Positions 45,477 through 55,075 are shown, counted from the first letter of the stretch. The stretch: 64,000 nt of DNA from Alteribacillus sp041949975 (GCF_041949975.1 NZ_JBHFQG010000012.1:1-64000); one strand, 5' to 3'. Program-made: numbers and translations. The notes: generated from the letters alone by a model not told the origin.

Positions 45477-46385
45477 ATGCCTATTAAAGTACCTGATCAT
45501 TTACCGGCAAAAGATATATTAACTAAAGAAAATATTTTCGTTATGAATGAAAGCCGTGCGTACACACAGGACATTCGGCCTCTTAAAATTCTCATATTAA
45601 ATTTAATGCCTTTAAAAGAAACAACAGAAACCCAGATTTTAAGAATGCTCGGTAATACACCACTGCAAGTCGATGTATCTTTTATGCATCCGGATACACA
45701 CCGGTCTAAAAATACCCCTCAAGAGCATCTAGCTGCTTTTTATAAAACAATAGATGAAGTAAGCTATCGAAAATTTGATGGAATGATTGTCACAGGAGCG
45801 CCGGTAGAGAAACTTCCTTTTGAAGAAGTTGATTATTGGGATGAGTTAACAAAAATTTTAGATTGGAGCAAGACAAATGTGACGTCTACACTCCACATTT
45901 GCTGGGGAGCTCAAGCAGGATTATATTATCACTATGGTGTGCCAAAACATCCTTTGCCAAAAAAGAAATTTGGAATATATAAACATAGTGTCAATAATCC
46001 AAACCACAATTTATTACGCGGTTTTGATGATATATTTTACGTCCCTCATTCAAGATATACAGAAACGAAGAAAGAGGACGTAGAAAAAGTGGATGATTTA
46101 GAGATATTAGCAGAATCAGAAGATGCTGGATTATATATTGTCTCTGCAAAAAACGGGAAACAGATTTTTGTAACAGGTCACAGTGAATACGATACAGAGA
46201 CTTTACAGGTCGAATTTGAAAGAGATAATAGAAGAGGTCTTTCTACGGCAATCCCTGAAAATTATTTTCCGGAAGACAATCATTTGCTGCAGCCGCCCCT
46301 TCGATGGAGAGCTCACTCCAATTTGTTATTCAGTAATTGGCTCAACTATTATGTTTATCAGCAAACACCTTACGATTTCGCATGA
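45477..46385 (+). CDS. metAA: Homoserine O-acyltransferase MetA
   Basis: First step of methionine synthesis, acylating homoserine. The 302-residue protein has MPIKVPDHLPAKDIL at the start, LNLMPLKETTETQILR near 42, the catalytic Cys in LHICWGAQAGLYYHYGV near 142 and VTGHSEYD near 235 with the catalytic His. In bacilli MetA uses acetyl-CoA, so it is probably an acetyltransferase. ATG 45477 follows AAGGAG. No SAM riboswitch or T-box was visible in the 117 bp upstream. Confidence 0.95.
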   Translation: MPIKVPDHLPAKDILTKENIFVMNESRAYTQDIRPLKILILNLMPLKETTETQILRMLGNTPLQVDVSFMHPDTHRSKNTPQEHLAAFYKTIDEVSYRKFDGMIVTGAPVEKLPFEEVDYWDELTKILDWSKTNVTSTLHICWGAQAGLYYHYGVPKHPLPKKKFGIYKHSVNNPNHNLLRGFDDIFYVPHSRYTETKKEDVEKVDDLEILAESEDAGLYIVSAKNGKQIFVTGHSEYDTETLQVEFERDNRRGLSTAIPENYFPEDNHLLQPPLRWRAHSNLLFSNWLNYYVYQQTPYDFA

Positions 46386-46405
46386 AATCATGCTTACAGC
46401 AGTCG

Positions 46406-46443
46406 ATCTGTATAAGAAAAGAACCTTATACAGATTTTTTTTG
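46406..46443 (+). terminator. Terminator of metA
   Basis: ATCTGTATAAG / CTTATACAGAT with a 9-10 nt loop, then TTTTTTTT. Confidence 0.93.
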
Positions 46444-46593
46444 CATTGTATTGTAAGAAAGTAAAAAGTGTTTTTCAGTAAACAGTGTACGTAAAACCGG
46501 CCATTCGCTATAAAAACGAGGCAGCAAGCTAATTTTCCCCATAAATACAACATATCAAATATAATTTCCTTTCATTCGAAAAAGGTGATAAAT

Positions 46594-47814
46594 ATGGACA
46601 TCCTTGATATTGTAATGAATAAAAAAAGAGCTTTTCCTTACTACCAGCCAATCATTAGTGCGGATAAGCAAGAAATTACAGGGTATGAAGTGCTTGGACG
46701 CTTTCAAAAAGAAGATGGAGAAGTGATCAGCCTCGGTAATTTTTTTCATAACCCGAATACTCCCGAAGAGTACCGGTTAGAATTAGATGAGCACATTCAA
46801 CATCAAGCCTTTACTACTTATCTGAAAGAAAAAAGAACCGATTATCTTTTCATAAATGTGGATGCGAATGCCATCACAGCCGACGGCGGAGAGCATTTTT
46901 TTGAAAATCTATCAAACTATCAAAAACAAGGGCTGCCTTTTGAAAACATTGTGCTTGAAATAAAAGAACATGAATTTGAAGGGGATACCTCACAGTTAAA
47001 ACATTTTATTCAATACGTTCAAAGCATGCGGATCAAAATAGCGCTCGATGACGTAGGGAAAAGTACTACCCATTTGGATGCAATCGCATTTCTTGAACCT
47101 GACATTATAAAAGTCGATTTAGAGTTTGTGGAAGATCATTCTTTTCCAAGCATGTTTAGTGATGTACTTCACTCATTATCGATGCTCTCTCGAAAAATCG
47201 GTGCATCTCTCTTATTTGAACGCATTAGTGCGTTTAATCAATTAAACTATGCGTGGAGACATGGAGCCAGGTATTATCAAGGATTTTATTTAGGAAAACC
47301 AAAACCGCAATTTCTTGATAAAATGTCGTTTGCAGAGACACTGCGGAAAGATTTTCATCACTTTCTCCAATTTGAAAAAAAGAAAATTGAAGCACAGCTC
47401 GATTTAGTGAATACATTGAGCCAGCGTCTTCAAGAACAATTAAAACAAAACAAAGCATTAAATGATATTGACAAGCTCACCCAGAACATTGCATCGGCAC
47501 TAGAAGATATCACTTTCCGAGTTTATATCTGTAATCATGAAGGATTCCAAAAGTCTGGAAACGCGGTAAAAGATGAGGAAGGAAACTGGCAGTATAGAGC
47601 AGAAGAGCGTAACCGCAATTGGAGTTGGCGCCCATATTTTTTAGAAAACATTATCCGAATGAATTATGAAAAAAAAGGGATATTGTCCGATTTATATACA
47701 GATATACATAGGGAAGAGAGAATCCGAACGTATTCCTATCCTGTTAATGAAGAACTGTATGTATTTTTAGATATCCCTTATTCCTATCTTTACGAAAAAG
47801 ACTTTTTAATTTAG
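46594..47814 (+). CDS. ykuI: YkuI-like EAL-domain protein
   Basis: A 406-residue cytoplasmic protein. The N-terminal EAL domain (5-240) has YEVLGR where active enzymes have ExLxR, and NVDANA, VLEIKEHEFEGD and LDDVGKS. The C-terminal PAS-like domain (about 265-405) includes NWSWRPYFLENI and ends in FLDIPYSYLYE, as B. subtilis YkuI. YkuI binds c-di-GMP but shows little hydrolysis. ATG 46594 has AAAGGTG 6 bp upstream. It is alone between two terminators. Confidence 0.9.
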   Translation: MDILDIVMNKKRAFPYYQPIISADKQEITGYEVLGRFQKEDGEVISLGNFFHNPNTPEEYRLELDEHIQHQAFTTYLKEKRTDYLFINVDANAITADGGEHFFENLSNYQKQGLPFENIVLEIKEHEFEGDTSQLKHFIQYVQSMRIKIALDDVGKSTTHLDAIAFLEPDIIKVDLEFVEDHSFPSMFSDVLHSLSMLSRKIGASLLFERISAFNQLNYAWRHGARYYQGFYLGKPKPQFLDKMSFAETLRKDFHHFLQFEKKKIEAQLDLVNTLSQRLQEQLKQNKALNDIDKLTQNIASALEDITFRVYICNHEGFQKSGNAVKDEEGNWQYRAEERNRNWSWRPYFLENIIRMNYEKKGILSDLYTDIHREERIRTYSYPVNEELYVFLDIPYSYLYEKDFLI

Positions 47815-47830
47815 ATATCGCATATTATGT

Positions 47831-47872
47831 CAAGGTCGGGCCAATTTAATATACGGCTTGACCTTCTTTATG
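47831..47872 (+). terminator. Terminator of the ykuI-like gene
   Basis: AAGGTC...GGCC / GGC...GACCTT imperfect stem followed by CTTTAT, just before the ribosome site of the next gene. Confidence 0.6.
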
Positions 47873-47893
47873 GAAATACAAAGGAGGAATGAA

Positions 47894-49060
47894 ATGATTC
47901 AGCAGCACGGAATTTACCCTTTGATGATTTATTTGTTTTTTGCCTACTCTACTTTAACAGTTATGGTTGGCTATGCACCCGTTTATTTTCAGTATGAAGG
48001 AATTACGCAAACACAGATCGGCTGGCTGATGGCCGTTGGACCACTGGCTTCTGTTTTTGCTCAACCTTTTTGGGGGTATAGAAGCGATAAATGGAAAACA
48101 ATCAAGAAAGTCCTCATGGTCTGTATGGGATCCGCTATCATTATTAGTATAATATTTTTTCAGGTGAGCTCCCTCCCTGCTCTTATGCTTTTAATGTTTT
48201 GTTTATTCATTTTTTTAGCTCCTTGTACTGCGCTAGGGGACAGCTTAGCTCAGAAAACTGCTATACAAGAAAAAGTTAACTTTGGTTCCATACGAATGTG
48301 GGGATCACTCGGATTTGCTGTTACATCTCTTGTAACCGGTTTTATTCTTGAAGCATTGACTCCTGCTTATATATATTTACCTTTTCTTATATGTGCCGTC
48401 CTAGCTTTTGTATTAATCTTTTTTCTTCGAGATGTGAAACCGGCTAAAAAACCTGTTACGCTAATAAATGCTGTTAGATTTGGATTGAAACCTCAAGTTT
48501 TTATATTTCTTTTATTAGTATTTTTTATTTCACTCGGGCACCGCGCCAATGATAGCTTTCTAGGATTATATATCATAGAGCTTGGCGGTCGAGAATCACT
48601 GATTGGCAGAGCGTGGTTTATCGGGGTTGTATCAGAGGCTTTCGTTTTTTTCTTAACGGCGTTATGGTTTCGGCGTTTTCATCCGCTAGTATTTATTATT
48701 ATTGCAGGAGTGCTATACGCCAGCCGCTGGATTATAATGAGTTTCATTAATGATCCTGTTCATATTATATGGCTGCAAGTGTTCCATGGCGTTACGTTTG
48801 GTTTAATGTATTTTTCTTCTTTGTCCTATATCACGAAGCTGGTTCCAGAAGAATTACAGGCTACAGGTCATTTATTATTTATTACAACCTTTTTTGGACT
48901 TTCAGGAATTGTCGGGTCGCTCGGGGGCGGTTGGGCCATGGATGAGCTCGGAGGTGCAGGACTATACCTATGGCTTGGGGTATTCAGCTTAATAGGGGCT
49001 CTCTCTCTCACTATATATACCATAATCATGAAAAAGAAAAGTGTCAGCGCAGCTTTTTAA
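47894..49060 (+). CDS. MFS transporter
   Basis: A 388-residue major facilitator with 12 helices of the MFS_1-like group that includes 3-phenylpropionate and nucleoside permeases. GWLMAVGPLASVFAQPFWG and YRSDKWKTIKKV near 60 form the loop 2-3 motif. ATG 47894 follows AAAGGAGG; the frame extends to 47858 without a site. Substrate cannot be inferred. The dynamin gene starts 20 bp after its stop, so they may share a transcript. Confidence 0.87.
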   Translation: MIQQHGIYPLMIYLFFAYSTLTVMVGYAPVYFQYEGITQTQIGWLMAVGPLASVFAQPFWGYRSDKWKTIKKVLMVCMGSAIIISIIFFQVSSLPALMLLMFCLFIFLAPCTALGDSLAQKTAIQEKVNFGSIRMWGSLGFAVTSLVTGFILEALTPAYIYLPFLICAVLAFVLIFFLRDVKPAKKPVTLINAVRFGLKPQVFIFLLLVFFISLGHRANDSFLGLYIIELGGRESLIGRAWFIGVVSEAFVFFLTALWFRRFHPLVFIIIAGVLYASRWIIMSFINDPVHIIWLQVFHGVTFGLMYFSSLSYITKLVPEELQATGHLLFITTFFGLSGIVGSLGGGWAMDELGGAGLYLWLGVFSLIGALSLTIYTIIMKKKSVSAAF

Positions 49061-49079
49061 GGTCAAGGAGGGATTCCTA

Positions 49080-52000
49080 ATGACAGATACTAACATTTCA
49101 TCCTGCTTTTTATCTGAAAATGAACGTACTGCATTGTTTACTAAACACAATTTTTCTCATGAAGCCCTTTTGGAGATAGCTCAAAGAATACAGCACGCGG
49201 CCAGCACGTATGAATGTCCGCGTATTTTTAAAAATGTAGATGTCCTGCTAAAAAAAATAGAAGATAAACGCCGGACAGCTGCATTTTGCGGGCAATTTTC
49301 TGCTGGAAAATCGACATTATTGAACCAGCTGATCGGAAAAGACCTCTTGCCATCCCACCCGATACCAACAAGTGCTAATATCGTTCATTTTAAAAAAGGG
49401 AAAGCCCCTTCTCTTTCTTATGAAGACGCTCAAACCGGAGAAACAAAAATATTATCAGAAAACGAATGGAAAGACGAATGGTTCACAAGTACGGACATCA
49501 CGAAAGAAGTGTATCTTCAGCTTCCAGTACCGCATTTTCCAAACAACCTTGAAATCTTAGATACCCCGGGCATTGATTCAACCGAAAAAAACCATAAGGT
49601 CCTAGCAGAATCACGTCTGATTGAAGCAGATACAGTATATTACATGGTAGATTATCAAAAAGTAGAATCCGAAGAAAACTTCTCTTTCTTAAAACAATTA
49701 AACAAAGCTTATATCAGCCCTGTCCTTCTTATCAACCAAGTGGATAAGCATGAAGAACAAGAATTGGCGTTTTCTTTATTTCAAGAAAGAATATATAAAA
49801 GCTTACAGCAACAAAACATACAGGTAAAAAATATTTTCTTTCTCTCCGCGGCAAGACCCACCGTAAACAAAAAAGACTGGGATGCTTTTATCGACGAATT
49901 GTTTCAACACGATGATTCCACTTTCCAGGAAATCATTCAAACTAGTGCCCTCGGGATCTATCGGGAGCTCGAGCATCTTGCCTCTTACATACATACACAA
50001 ATTCAGCCGTCAAAAGAAACGCTTAATTATATGTCATCGTATCTCTCCCTTCATTCTTTAGAACAAGAATGGCAAGAGAAACAAGAAACATTAGACAGCG
50101 TACCTTATTGGGATCGTCTCATTGAAAAAGATATTTTTAATGAATGTGAGGCTATTTTTAAAAATGCAAAGATTACTCCCTACCATACGAGAAACTTAGT
50201 TCGAGATTATTTAGAATCAAGACAAGCTGCTTTCCGCTTAAAAGGCTTATTCTCCAAAAATAAAACATTGCATGAAAAAGAAAAACGCAAGAAAAAACTG
50301 GTGGATAGTTTAAATGAAAATGTGAAAAATTATATAGATGTTCACTTGAGAACAGGCATCCAGCGTATTTTATCCGCTTATAGAATTGAAAACCGGCATT
50401 TTAATAAGGATCTGCTTTCTATTCAACATAAAATAAATTCGGATATACTGAAAAAAGCAGAAAGAAAAGGAGCTCAATTTTCTCAGGAGTATGTGCTGAC
50501 CTTCAGCCGTTTTATTGTCGATGAAATCCGAATGAAATATAAAGAAATTCTCCGCGATTTACTTCCAGCTTTTAAAGAAGCCGTTCGAGAACAGCAGAAG
50601 ATTCAAACAAGAACACTGACAAAAGAAGTTTCAACATTAGAGGGCGTTTTGCAGGAATGGAAAACCTGGGAGAAGGAGTATAACAAGCTGTCGAAAATGA
50701 CTGCTTCAATTATCACCGAATTGAAGAACGCACACATACCGTTAACCTTGCCGTCTAAACGCTCTAAACATCAGACGCTTACGTATGAAGGGACGGACGT
50801 TCTAAAATCAGATGAGGTGGACATTAGTTCATTCTATCAAGATAACATTTCCAGCACTGCTGCCACATTCATGGAAACCAAACAAGCAGAAACAAGAAAA
50901 ATAGAAAAGGCAGCATCATTGCTTCAGGACGTTAATGGTTTATCGGAAATTCAACATTCCCTTCAAGAACGTGTTATTCGGCTTCATCAAAAAACATATA
51001 GAATTACTCTATTTGGAGCGTTTAGTACGGGAAAATCATCAATTGCTAATGCGCTGCTCGGAAAGAATTTTCTTCCTGTTGCTGCCAATCCAACCACAGC
51101 TTCCATACAATACATCAAAGCACCGGACAGCAGGCACTCTCATGGATCCGTGGAGATTTCCTATAAAACCGAACAAGAAATAATAGAAGATATGAATGAT
51201 GTCGTGAAGAAAGCCAATGTCACTTTGAATTCTATAGAAGAATGGAAGGGTTTTACTGCTGATAATGAACGCAACGAAACAGATGCTAATGAAGAAAATA
51301 AGGAAGAAGATGATCAAACGCTAAATCCGATGAAGCTCCTTAAAGAGGAAGAAATAATATTAGCAGACCAGTTTCATCAATCTTATCACCAATACAATAA
51401 TGTGATAGGAAAAAGGATAGAAACAGATCATGATTCCTATCTAAAGCTGGCAGCAAATGAAGAACAAGCCATTCTAATAAAAGATGTAACTATATATTTT
51501 GATTGCGATTTTACAAGAGCAGGATATGTGTTAACCGACACTCCAGGGATAGGTTCTATTTACCGTCGTCACAGTGAAATTGCTTTTGAAGAACTGAAAA
51601 AATCAGATGCTCTATTATTTATCAGTTATTATAACCACTCCTTTTCAAAAGCAGATCATGAATTTTTATTACAGCTGAGCAGAACGAAAAATTATTTTTC
51701 TTATGACAAATTTTTCTTTCTAGTAAATGCCGCCGATCTTGCTCAACATGAAAAGGAATTATCCTCGGTTTTAGATTATGTAACAGACCAGTTAGTCCGC
51801 CTGGGTTTAACAGAGCCTCGGGTTAAGCCGATATCCGGAAAAAAAGCTTTACAATGTCACAACGACATATCATATTGGCAAACATCCGGTGCAGAGGGTT
51901 TTATCGAAGAGTTTCATCAATTTGCAAAAGCAGCGCTGGATCAAACGTTGATAAAAGAAAGCAAAACGGAAATAAAACAAGCCATTAATATATTACAAGA

Positions 52001-52778
52001 TCAAAGCAAACATTTAGCTGATAAACAGCAAAGCCTGGTTCTGCAAAGGCAAAATTGGAGGGAACAGCTGCTTTCTTTTCAAAAATGGGTGCAGCACTAT
52101 CATCCTCATCCGGAATGGCAATGGATAGAACAAGAATTAGAGGAATTATTATTTTATGTGAAGCAGCGCGTGTTTTATAGATATTATGACGAATACAAAG
52201 TAATATTAAATGCAGCACGTTTTAATGAAAAAGAAAGCTTCTCTTCTCAATTACACCGGTTTACCAATGAATTAATTCATTTTATCTTTTATGAATTTGC
52301 TCAAGAGATCAGAGCCACTATCATTCGTATGGAACACTTTATTGAGAAGCAATGGAAGGATCTTCAATATAATATTTTGAAAAAATTATCTCCTGAGGTT
52401 CGTCGTTTTTTTGTCAGAAAGAACCTGCATGCGTTCCCTGATATTACTATCTACGAAGATGTTCCTGTAAATAGCAGGTCTTTTTCATTTATTAGAGAGT
52501 ACACTTCTTACCAGCAGTTTTTTATAGAACAGCAAAATAAACAATTAAAAGAGCAGCTAGAAGAGGCTCTTCGTCCTTATGGTGACGAAATAATGGAAAG
52601 CTACCTAAGGAAGTTAAAAAACATGTATCAAACTTATTTTTATGAACAATGGAATAATTGTCAGCAGGAGTTTGCTCATGCTGCAGACAACATGATAAAA
52701 GAATGGAAAACCAATACTCGAATAGATGATACAAGAGAGCTGGAACAGACTATTCACCAGTTAAAACGGTTGATTTGA
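49080..52778 (+). CDS. dynA: Two-headed bacterial dynamin DynA
   Basis: A 1232-residue dynamin-like protein with two GTPase heads, the layout of B. subtilis DynA (YpbR), which tethers membranes and protects against membrane damage and phage. Head 1 has GQFSAGKSTLLNQL near 69, LDTPGID near 161 and NQVDKHE near 220. Head 2 has GAFSTGKSSIANALLG near 645, LTDTPGIGS near 819 and a VNAADLA block near 883. Long coiled-coil segments follow each head. An acidic insert, NEENKEEDDQ, near 740 is unusual. ATG 49080 follows CAAGGAGG. Confidence 0.93.
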   Translation: MTDTNISSCFLSENERTALFTKHNFSHEALLEIAQRIQHAASTYECPRIFKNVDVLLKKIEDKRRTAAFCGQFSAGKSTLLNQLIGKDLLPSHPIPTSANIVHFKKGKAPSLSYEDAQTGETKILSENEWKDEWFTSTDITKEVYLQLPVPHFPNNLEILDTPGIDSTEKNHKVLAESRLIEADTVYYMVDYQKVESEENFSFLKQLNKAYISPVLLINQVDKHEEQELAFSLFQERIYKSLQQQNIQVKNIFFLSAARPTVNKKDWDAFIDELFQHDDSTFQEIIQTSALGIYRELEHLASYIHTQIQPSKETLNYMSSYLSLHSLEQEWQEKQETLDSVPYWDRLIEKDIFNECEAIFKNAKITPYHTRNLVRDYLESRQAAFRLKGLFSKNKTLHEKEKRKKKLVDSLNENVKNYIDVHLRTGIQRILSAYRIENRHFNKDLLSIQHKINSDILKKAERKGAQFSQEYVLTFSRFIVDEIRMKYKEILRDLLPAFKEAVREQQKIQTRTLTKEVSTLEGVLQEWKTWEKEYNKLSKMTASIITELKNAHIPLTLPSKRSKHQTLTYEGTDVLKSDEVDISSFYQDNISSTAATFMETKQAETRKIEKAASLLQDVNGLSEIQHSLQERVIRLHQKTYRITLFGAFSTGKSSIANALLGKNFLPVAANPTTASIQYIKAPDSRHSHGSVEISYKTEQEIIEDMNDVVKKANVTLNSIEEWKGFTADNERNETDANEENKEEDDQTLNPMKLLKEEEIILADQFHQSYHQYNNVIGKRIETDHDSYLKLAANEEQAILIKDVTIYFDCDFTRAGYVLTDTPGIGSIYRRHSEIAFEELKKSDALLFISYYNHSFSKADHEFLLQLSRTKNYFSYDKFFFLVNAADLAQHEKELSSVLDYVTDQLVRLGLTEPRVKPISGKKALQCHNDISYWQTSGAEGFIEEFHQFAKAALDQTLIKESKTEIKQAINILQDQSKHLADKQQSLVLQRQNWREQLLSFQKWVQHYHPHPEWQWIEQELEELLFYVKQRVFYRYYDEYKVILNAARFNEKESFSSQLHRFTNELIHFIFYEFAQEIRATIIRMEHFIEKQWKDLQYNILKKLSPEVRRFFVRKNLHAFPDITIYEDVPVNSRSFSFIREYTSYQQFFIEQQNKQLKEQLEEALRPYGDEIMESYLRKLKNMYQTYFYEQWNNCQQEFAHAADNMIKEWKTNTRIDDTRELEQTIHQLKRLI

Positions 52779-52882
52779 ATGTAATTTTTGTTTATAATTG
52801 AATGTTATGTTAAAATACTGGGAAAAGGCACAAACATCGCTAAGTTCCGACATACGAATAACATTTAAAGGATGGTTATATA

Positions 52883-53236
52883 ATGGAACAACGTAATATT
52901 TTTCTTGACGATGTGAGGCCTAGTCCAGATGACCATATTTTGGTCACAACAGCGGAAGATTGTATCCTAATGCTGCAAGAAAATAAACCAGTTTCCCATT
53001 TATCACTTGATCATGATCTTGGGAGTAACAATAAAAATGGATTTGAAGTAGTTTTATACCTTCTAGAAAATAAACAATTTCCTGAACGGATTACTATACA
53101 CTCAGCTAACGCACCAGCAGGCAAGAAAATGTATAATCACTTACTCGATGCAAAAGAAGCCGGGATTCTCCCAACACATGTAAAAGTTCTTCACCGGCCG
53201 CTGCCGCTTAGATTTTCACAGGTTTCAACAAAATAG
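52883..53236 (+). CDS. Cyclic-phosphate processing receiver-domain protein
   Basis: A 117-residue stand-alone receiver-like domain with FLDDVRPSPDDHIL at the start, LSLDHDLGSNNKNGFEV near 46 and IHSANAPAGKKM near 76. The DDxRxxP and HDL pattern fits the cREC family (cyclic-phosphate processing receiver), often found with RNA-repair or signalling genes. No phosphorelay partner is adjacent. ATG 52883 has AAAGGATGG upstream. Confidence 0.82.
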   Translation: MEQRNIFLDDVRPSPDDHILVTTAEDCILMLQENKPVSHLSLDHDLGSNNKNGFEVVLYLLENKQFPERITIHSANAPAGKKMYNHLLDAKEAGILPTHVKVLHRPLPLRFSQVSTK

Positions 53237-53253
53237 AGATGCTCATCATTTTA

Positions 53254-53290
53254 GGGATTGCCTCTTATCGAAAGGGGCAATCCTTTTTAA
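53254..53290 (+). terminator. Terminator after the cREC gene
   Basis: GGATTGCCTC / GGGGCAATCC stem followed by TTTTTAAAA. Confidence 0.88.
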
Positions 53291-53360
53291 AATGTGGTAT
53301 TTTTTATGTATAGCGCCCAGAAAAGAACTTGTTCTTTCTTAGAAGAAAGGGGAAAAGGAA

Positions 53361-53660
53361 TTGAATCAAGTAGAGGTTACAGATAGAGCCGTGGATTTCA
53401 TTACGAAGCAGACTGCGAATGATAATCAGCCAATCATAACACTTACCTCTACTTTAACAGGAGGTTGACAGGGAGATATAGAGTTTTCCTTGATTCTGGA
53501 CGAATCAATAAACGCCGATAAAATAATAGTGTATACCGATACGGAGACGTTACAACATACAGGTGAACTGCCGCTCCTGGACCGGCATCCAACCCTTGGA
53601 TGGATATTAAAAAACAAAAACGAAACCCTTGCAGTCGGGTTAAAATGGAAAAAGAAGTAA
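53361..53660 (+). CDS. HesB/IscA-like selenoprotein with G-G-U motif
   Basis: Read through the UGA at 53466-53468, this is a 99-residue single-domain protein from TTG 53361 (GGGGAAAAGGAA upstream) to TAA 53660. It begins LNQVEVTDRAVDFITKQ and contains TLTGG-U-QGDIEFSLILDE around Sec36. The beta pattern and the placing of the chalcogen after GG resemble HesB/IscA proteins, where GGC-S-G precedes a beta strand ending LDE. The C-terminal CGC of typical IscA is missing, and the tail LPLLDRHPTLGWIL is different. Cys is absent, so Sec is the only redox/metal residue. Without readthrough only 35 codons remain, and downstream codons stay in frame for 63 more. Confidence 0.85.
53469..53492 (+). promoter_or_regulatory. 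Candidate SECIS of the G-G-U gene
   Basis: Directly after the UGA, CAGGGA pairs with TCCTTG (one G-U) around a 12 nt loop GATATAGAGTTT. The loop holds the G expected of SelB targets. The stem is weaker than in the other three genes. Confidence 0.55.
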
Positions 53661-53765
53661 GCATCAAACCAAAACCACATATTACACAACTGATGTAAGG
53701 CCGCATATCTTATATTACTAGAAAGAGCATGGGTTCGATTTTATAAAAAGAGGGGAATTGTAGGT

Positions 53766-54695
53766 ATGTTTATCGCAGACGCTCATTGTGATGCTTTATG
53801 GAAAATGCAAAATATGAAGCATTACTCGTTTTATGGGACCTCACCTTTACGGGTAAATGCGGAGAGCTTAAAACGAGGCCGCGTCCGAATTCAAAATTTT
53901 GCTCTGTTTACGTCCGTAGAAGATCCTATAAAAACACAAAAAGAGAAGCTTGATAAAGAAATTAATTTATTTAAAAAGTATATCGCCGGGAATAACTATA
54001 TAAAATGGACCCCATGGAAGCCGATACGTTTTTCTCCTAATCACACTCATGCCATATTATCTTTAGAGGGTGCAGGTATGATTGGAGATGACCTAAATGA
54101 ATGGAGAAAGCTAAAGGAAATTGGAGTGGAAATGGCAAGCCTGAGCTGGAACGAAAAAAATGATCTCGCTGCAGGAAGTTTGCAATCAAATAAAAACGGT
54201 TTAACAAAAGCAGGTAAAAAAGTGGTAGCATGGCAAAATGACAATGGGATGGTAACAGATGCTGCTCACTTAAACGAACGCAGCTTTTGGGATGTTTTAG
54301 AACATGGGAAACACATTGCTGTAAGCCATGCTAATGTGAAGGCCCTTTACGACCATCCAAGAAATTTAAGTAACCAACAAATAGAAGCACTCATTAAACA
54401 ACATAGCTTTATTGGTTTAACCTTTTATCCGAAATTTATAAATGGTACAGATACCGCTGATTATACAGATTTTGCAAAACAAGTGGATTACCTCTGCAGC
54501 AAAGGAGCAGAGAACATTATCGGTTTCGGCTCTGATTTTGATGGGATAGATACAAGTATACAGGGATTGGAAAGTCCAGTCCAATTTCCTCGTTTTATTG
54601 ACTGGTTGTTAACACATTTTGATGAAAAAATTATTCGAGGTTTAGCAGGTGAGAATTTTAAGCGCTTTTGGGAAAAAAAGAGGTTGGTACAGTGA
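53766..54695 (+). CDS. Membrane dipeptidase family (M19) protein
   Basis: A 309-residue M19 zinc dipeptidase-like protein. It has ADAHCDALWKM near 4 (metal ligands His and Asp), LSLEGAGMIGDD near 99 with the bridging Glu, AVSHANVKALYDHPRN near 187 and GFGSDFDGIDTS near 258. There is no signal peptide, so it is cytoplasmic. It hydrolyses dipeptides in family terms, with unknown substrate here. It lies between two HesB-like selenoprotein genes, with GGGGAATTGTAGGT upstream of ATG 53766. Confidence 0.88.
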   Translation: MFIADAHCDALWKMQNMKHYSFYGTSPLRVNAESLKRGRVRIQNFALFTSVEDPIKTQKEKLDKEINLFKKYIAGNNYIKWTPWKPIRFSPNHTHAILSLEGAGMIGDDLNEWRKLKEIGVEMASLSWNEKNDLAAGSLQSNKNGLTKAGKKVVAWQNDNGMVTDAAHLNERSFWDVLEHGKHIAVSHANVKALYDHPRNLSNQQIEALIKQHSFIGLTFYPKFINGTDTADYTDFAKQVDYLCSKGAENIIGFGSDFDGIDTSIQGLESPVQFPRFIDWLLTHFDEKIIRGLAGENFKRFWEKKRLVQ

Positions 54696-54767
54696 GGTCA
54701 TTGTGAATTCCTTTGCAAATATAACAATTTGCTCTAAAATAATAAGTGGAGAAAGAGGTGAGAACAA

Positions 54768-55058
54768 GTGCAAATTACAAACCAAGCAAAGCAATTTATT
54801 GAAGAAGTCATGAGTGAGCATGACATGTCTACGATTCGTGTTGTTTTCTCCGGTATGGGCTGAGGCGGTCCAAAATTGGGACTGGCTCTGGATGAGCCGG
54901 CAGAAAATGACGTCAAACAGGAAATTAACGGTATTAATGTAGCAATTGAAGAACAAATCGTTTCTCACGTTCAAAATGTAACGTTAGACGTGGAAAGTTC
55001 CGGCGACGGGCAGGTCGGGCTTGTCATGAAAGGCGAAACGAATAGCGATTGCTGTTAA
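54768..55058 (+). CDS. HesB-like selenoprotein (GUGG motif)
   Basis: A 96-residue HesB-like protein from GTG 54768 (AAAGAGGTGAG upstream) read through UGA at 54861-54863. It starts MQITNQAKQFIEEVMSEHD and has FSGMG-U-GGPKLGLALDEP with Sec32, then ends in SDCC. This pattern, Sec before GGPKLGLALDEP, is the established HesB-like selenoprotein family of Gram-positive bacteria. A Cys-pair tail could cooperate with Sec in metal or sulfur handling. A downstream Met start inside the frame would leave only a fragment, so the UGA must be read for a full protein. A terminator follows. Confidence 0.94.
54866..54884 (+). promoter_or_regulatory. Candidate SECIS of the HesB-like gene
   Basis: CGGTCC-AAAATTG-GGACTG, a 6 bp stem with one G-U pair and a 7 nt loop containing G, begins 3 nt after the UGA. 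Confidence 0.75.
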
Positions 55059-55075
55059 TTAGCACGGTAAGCAGC

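Noticed and set aside
52883..53236. Ordinary two-component response regulator
   Set aside because: It has no output domain and no kinase beside it, and the DDVRP/HDL pattern fits the cREC family better.
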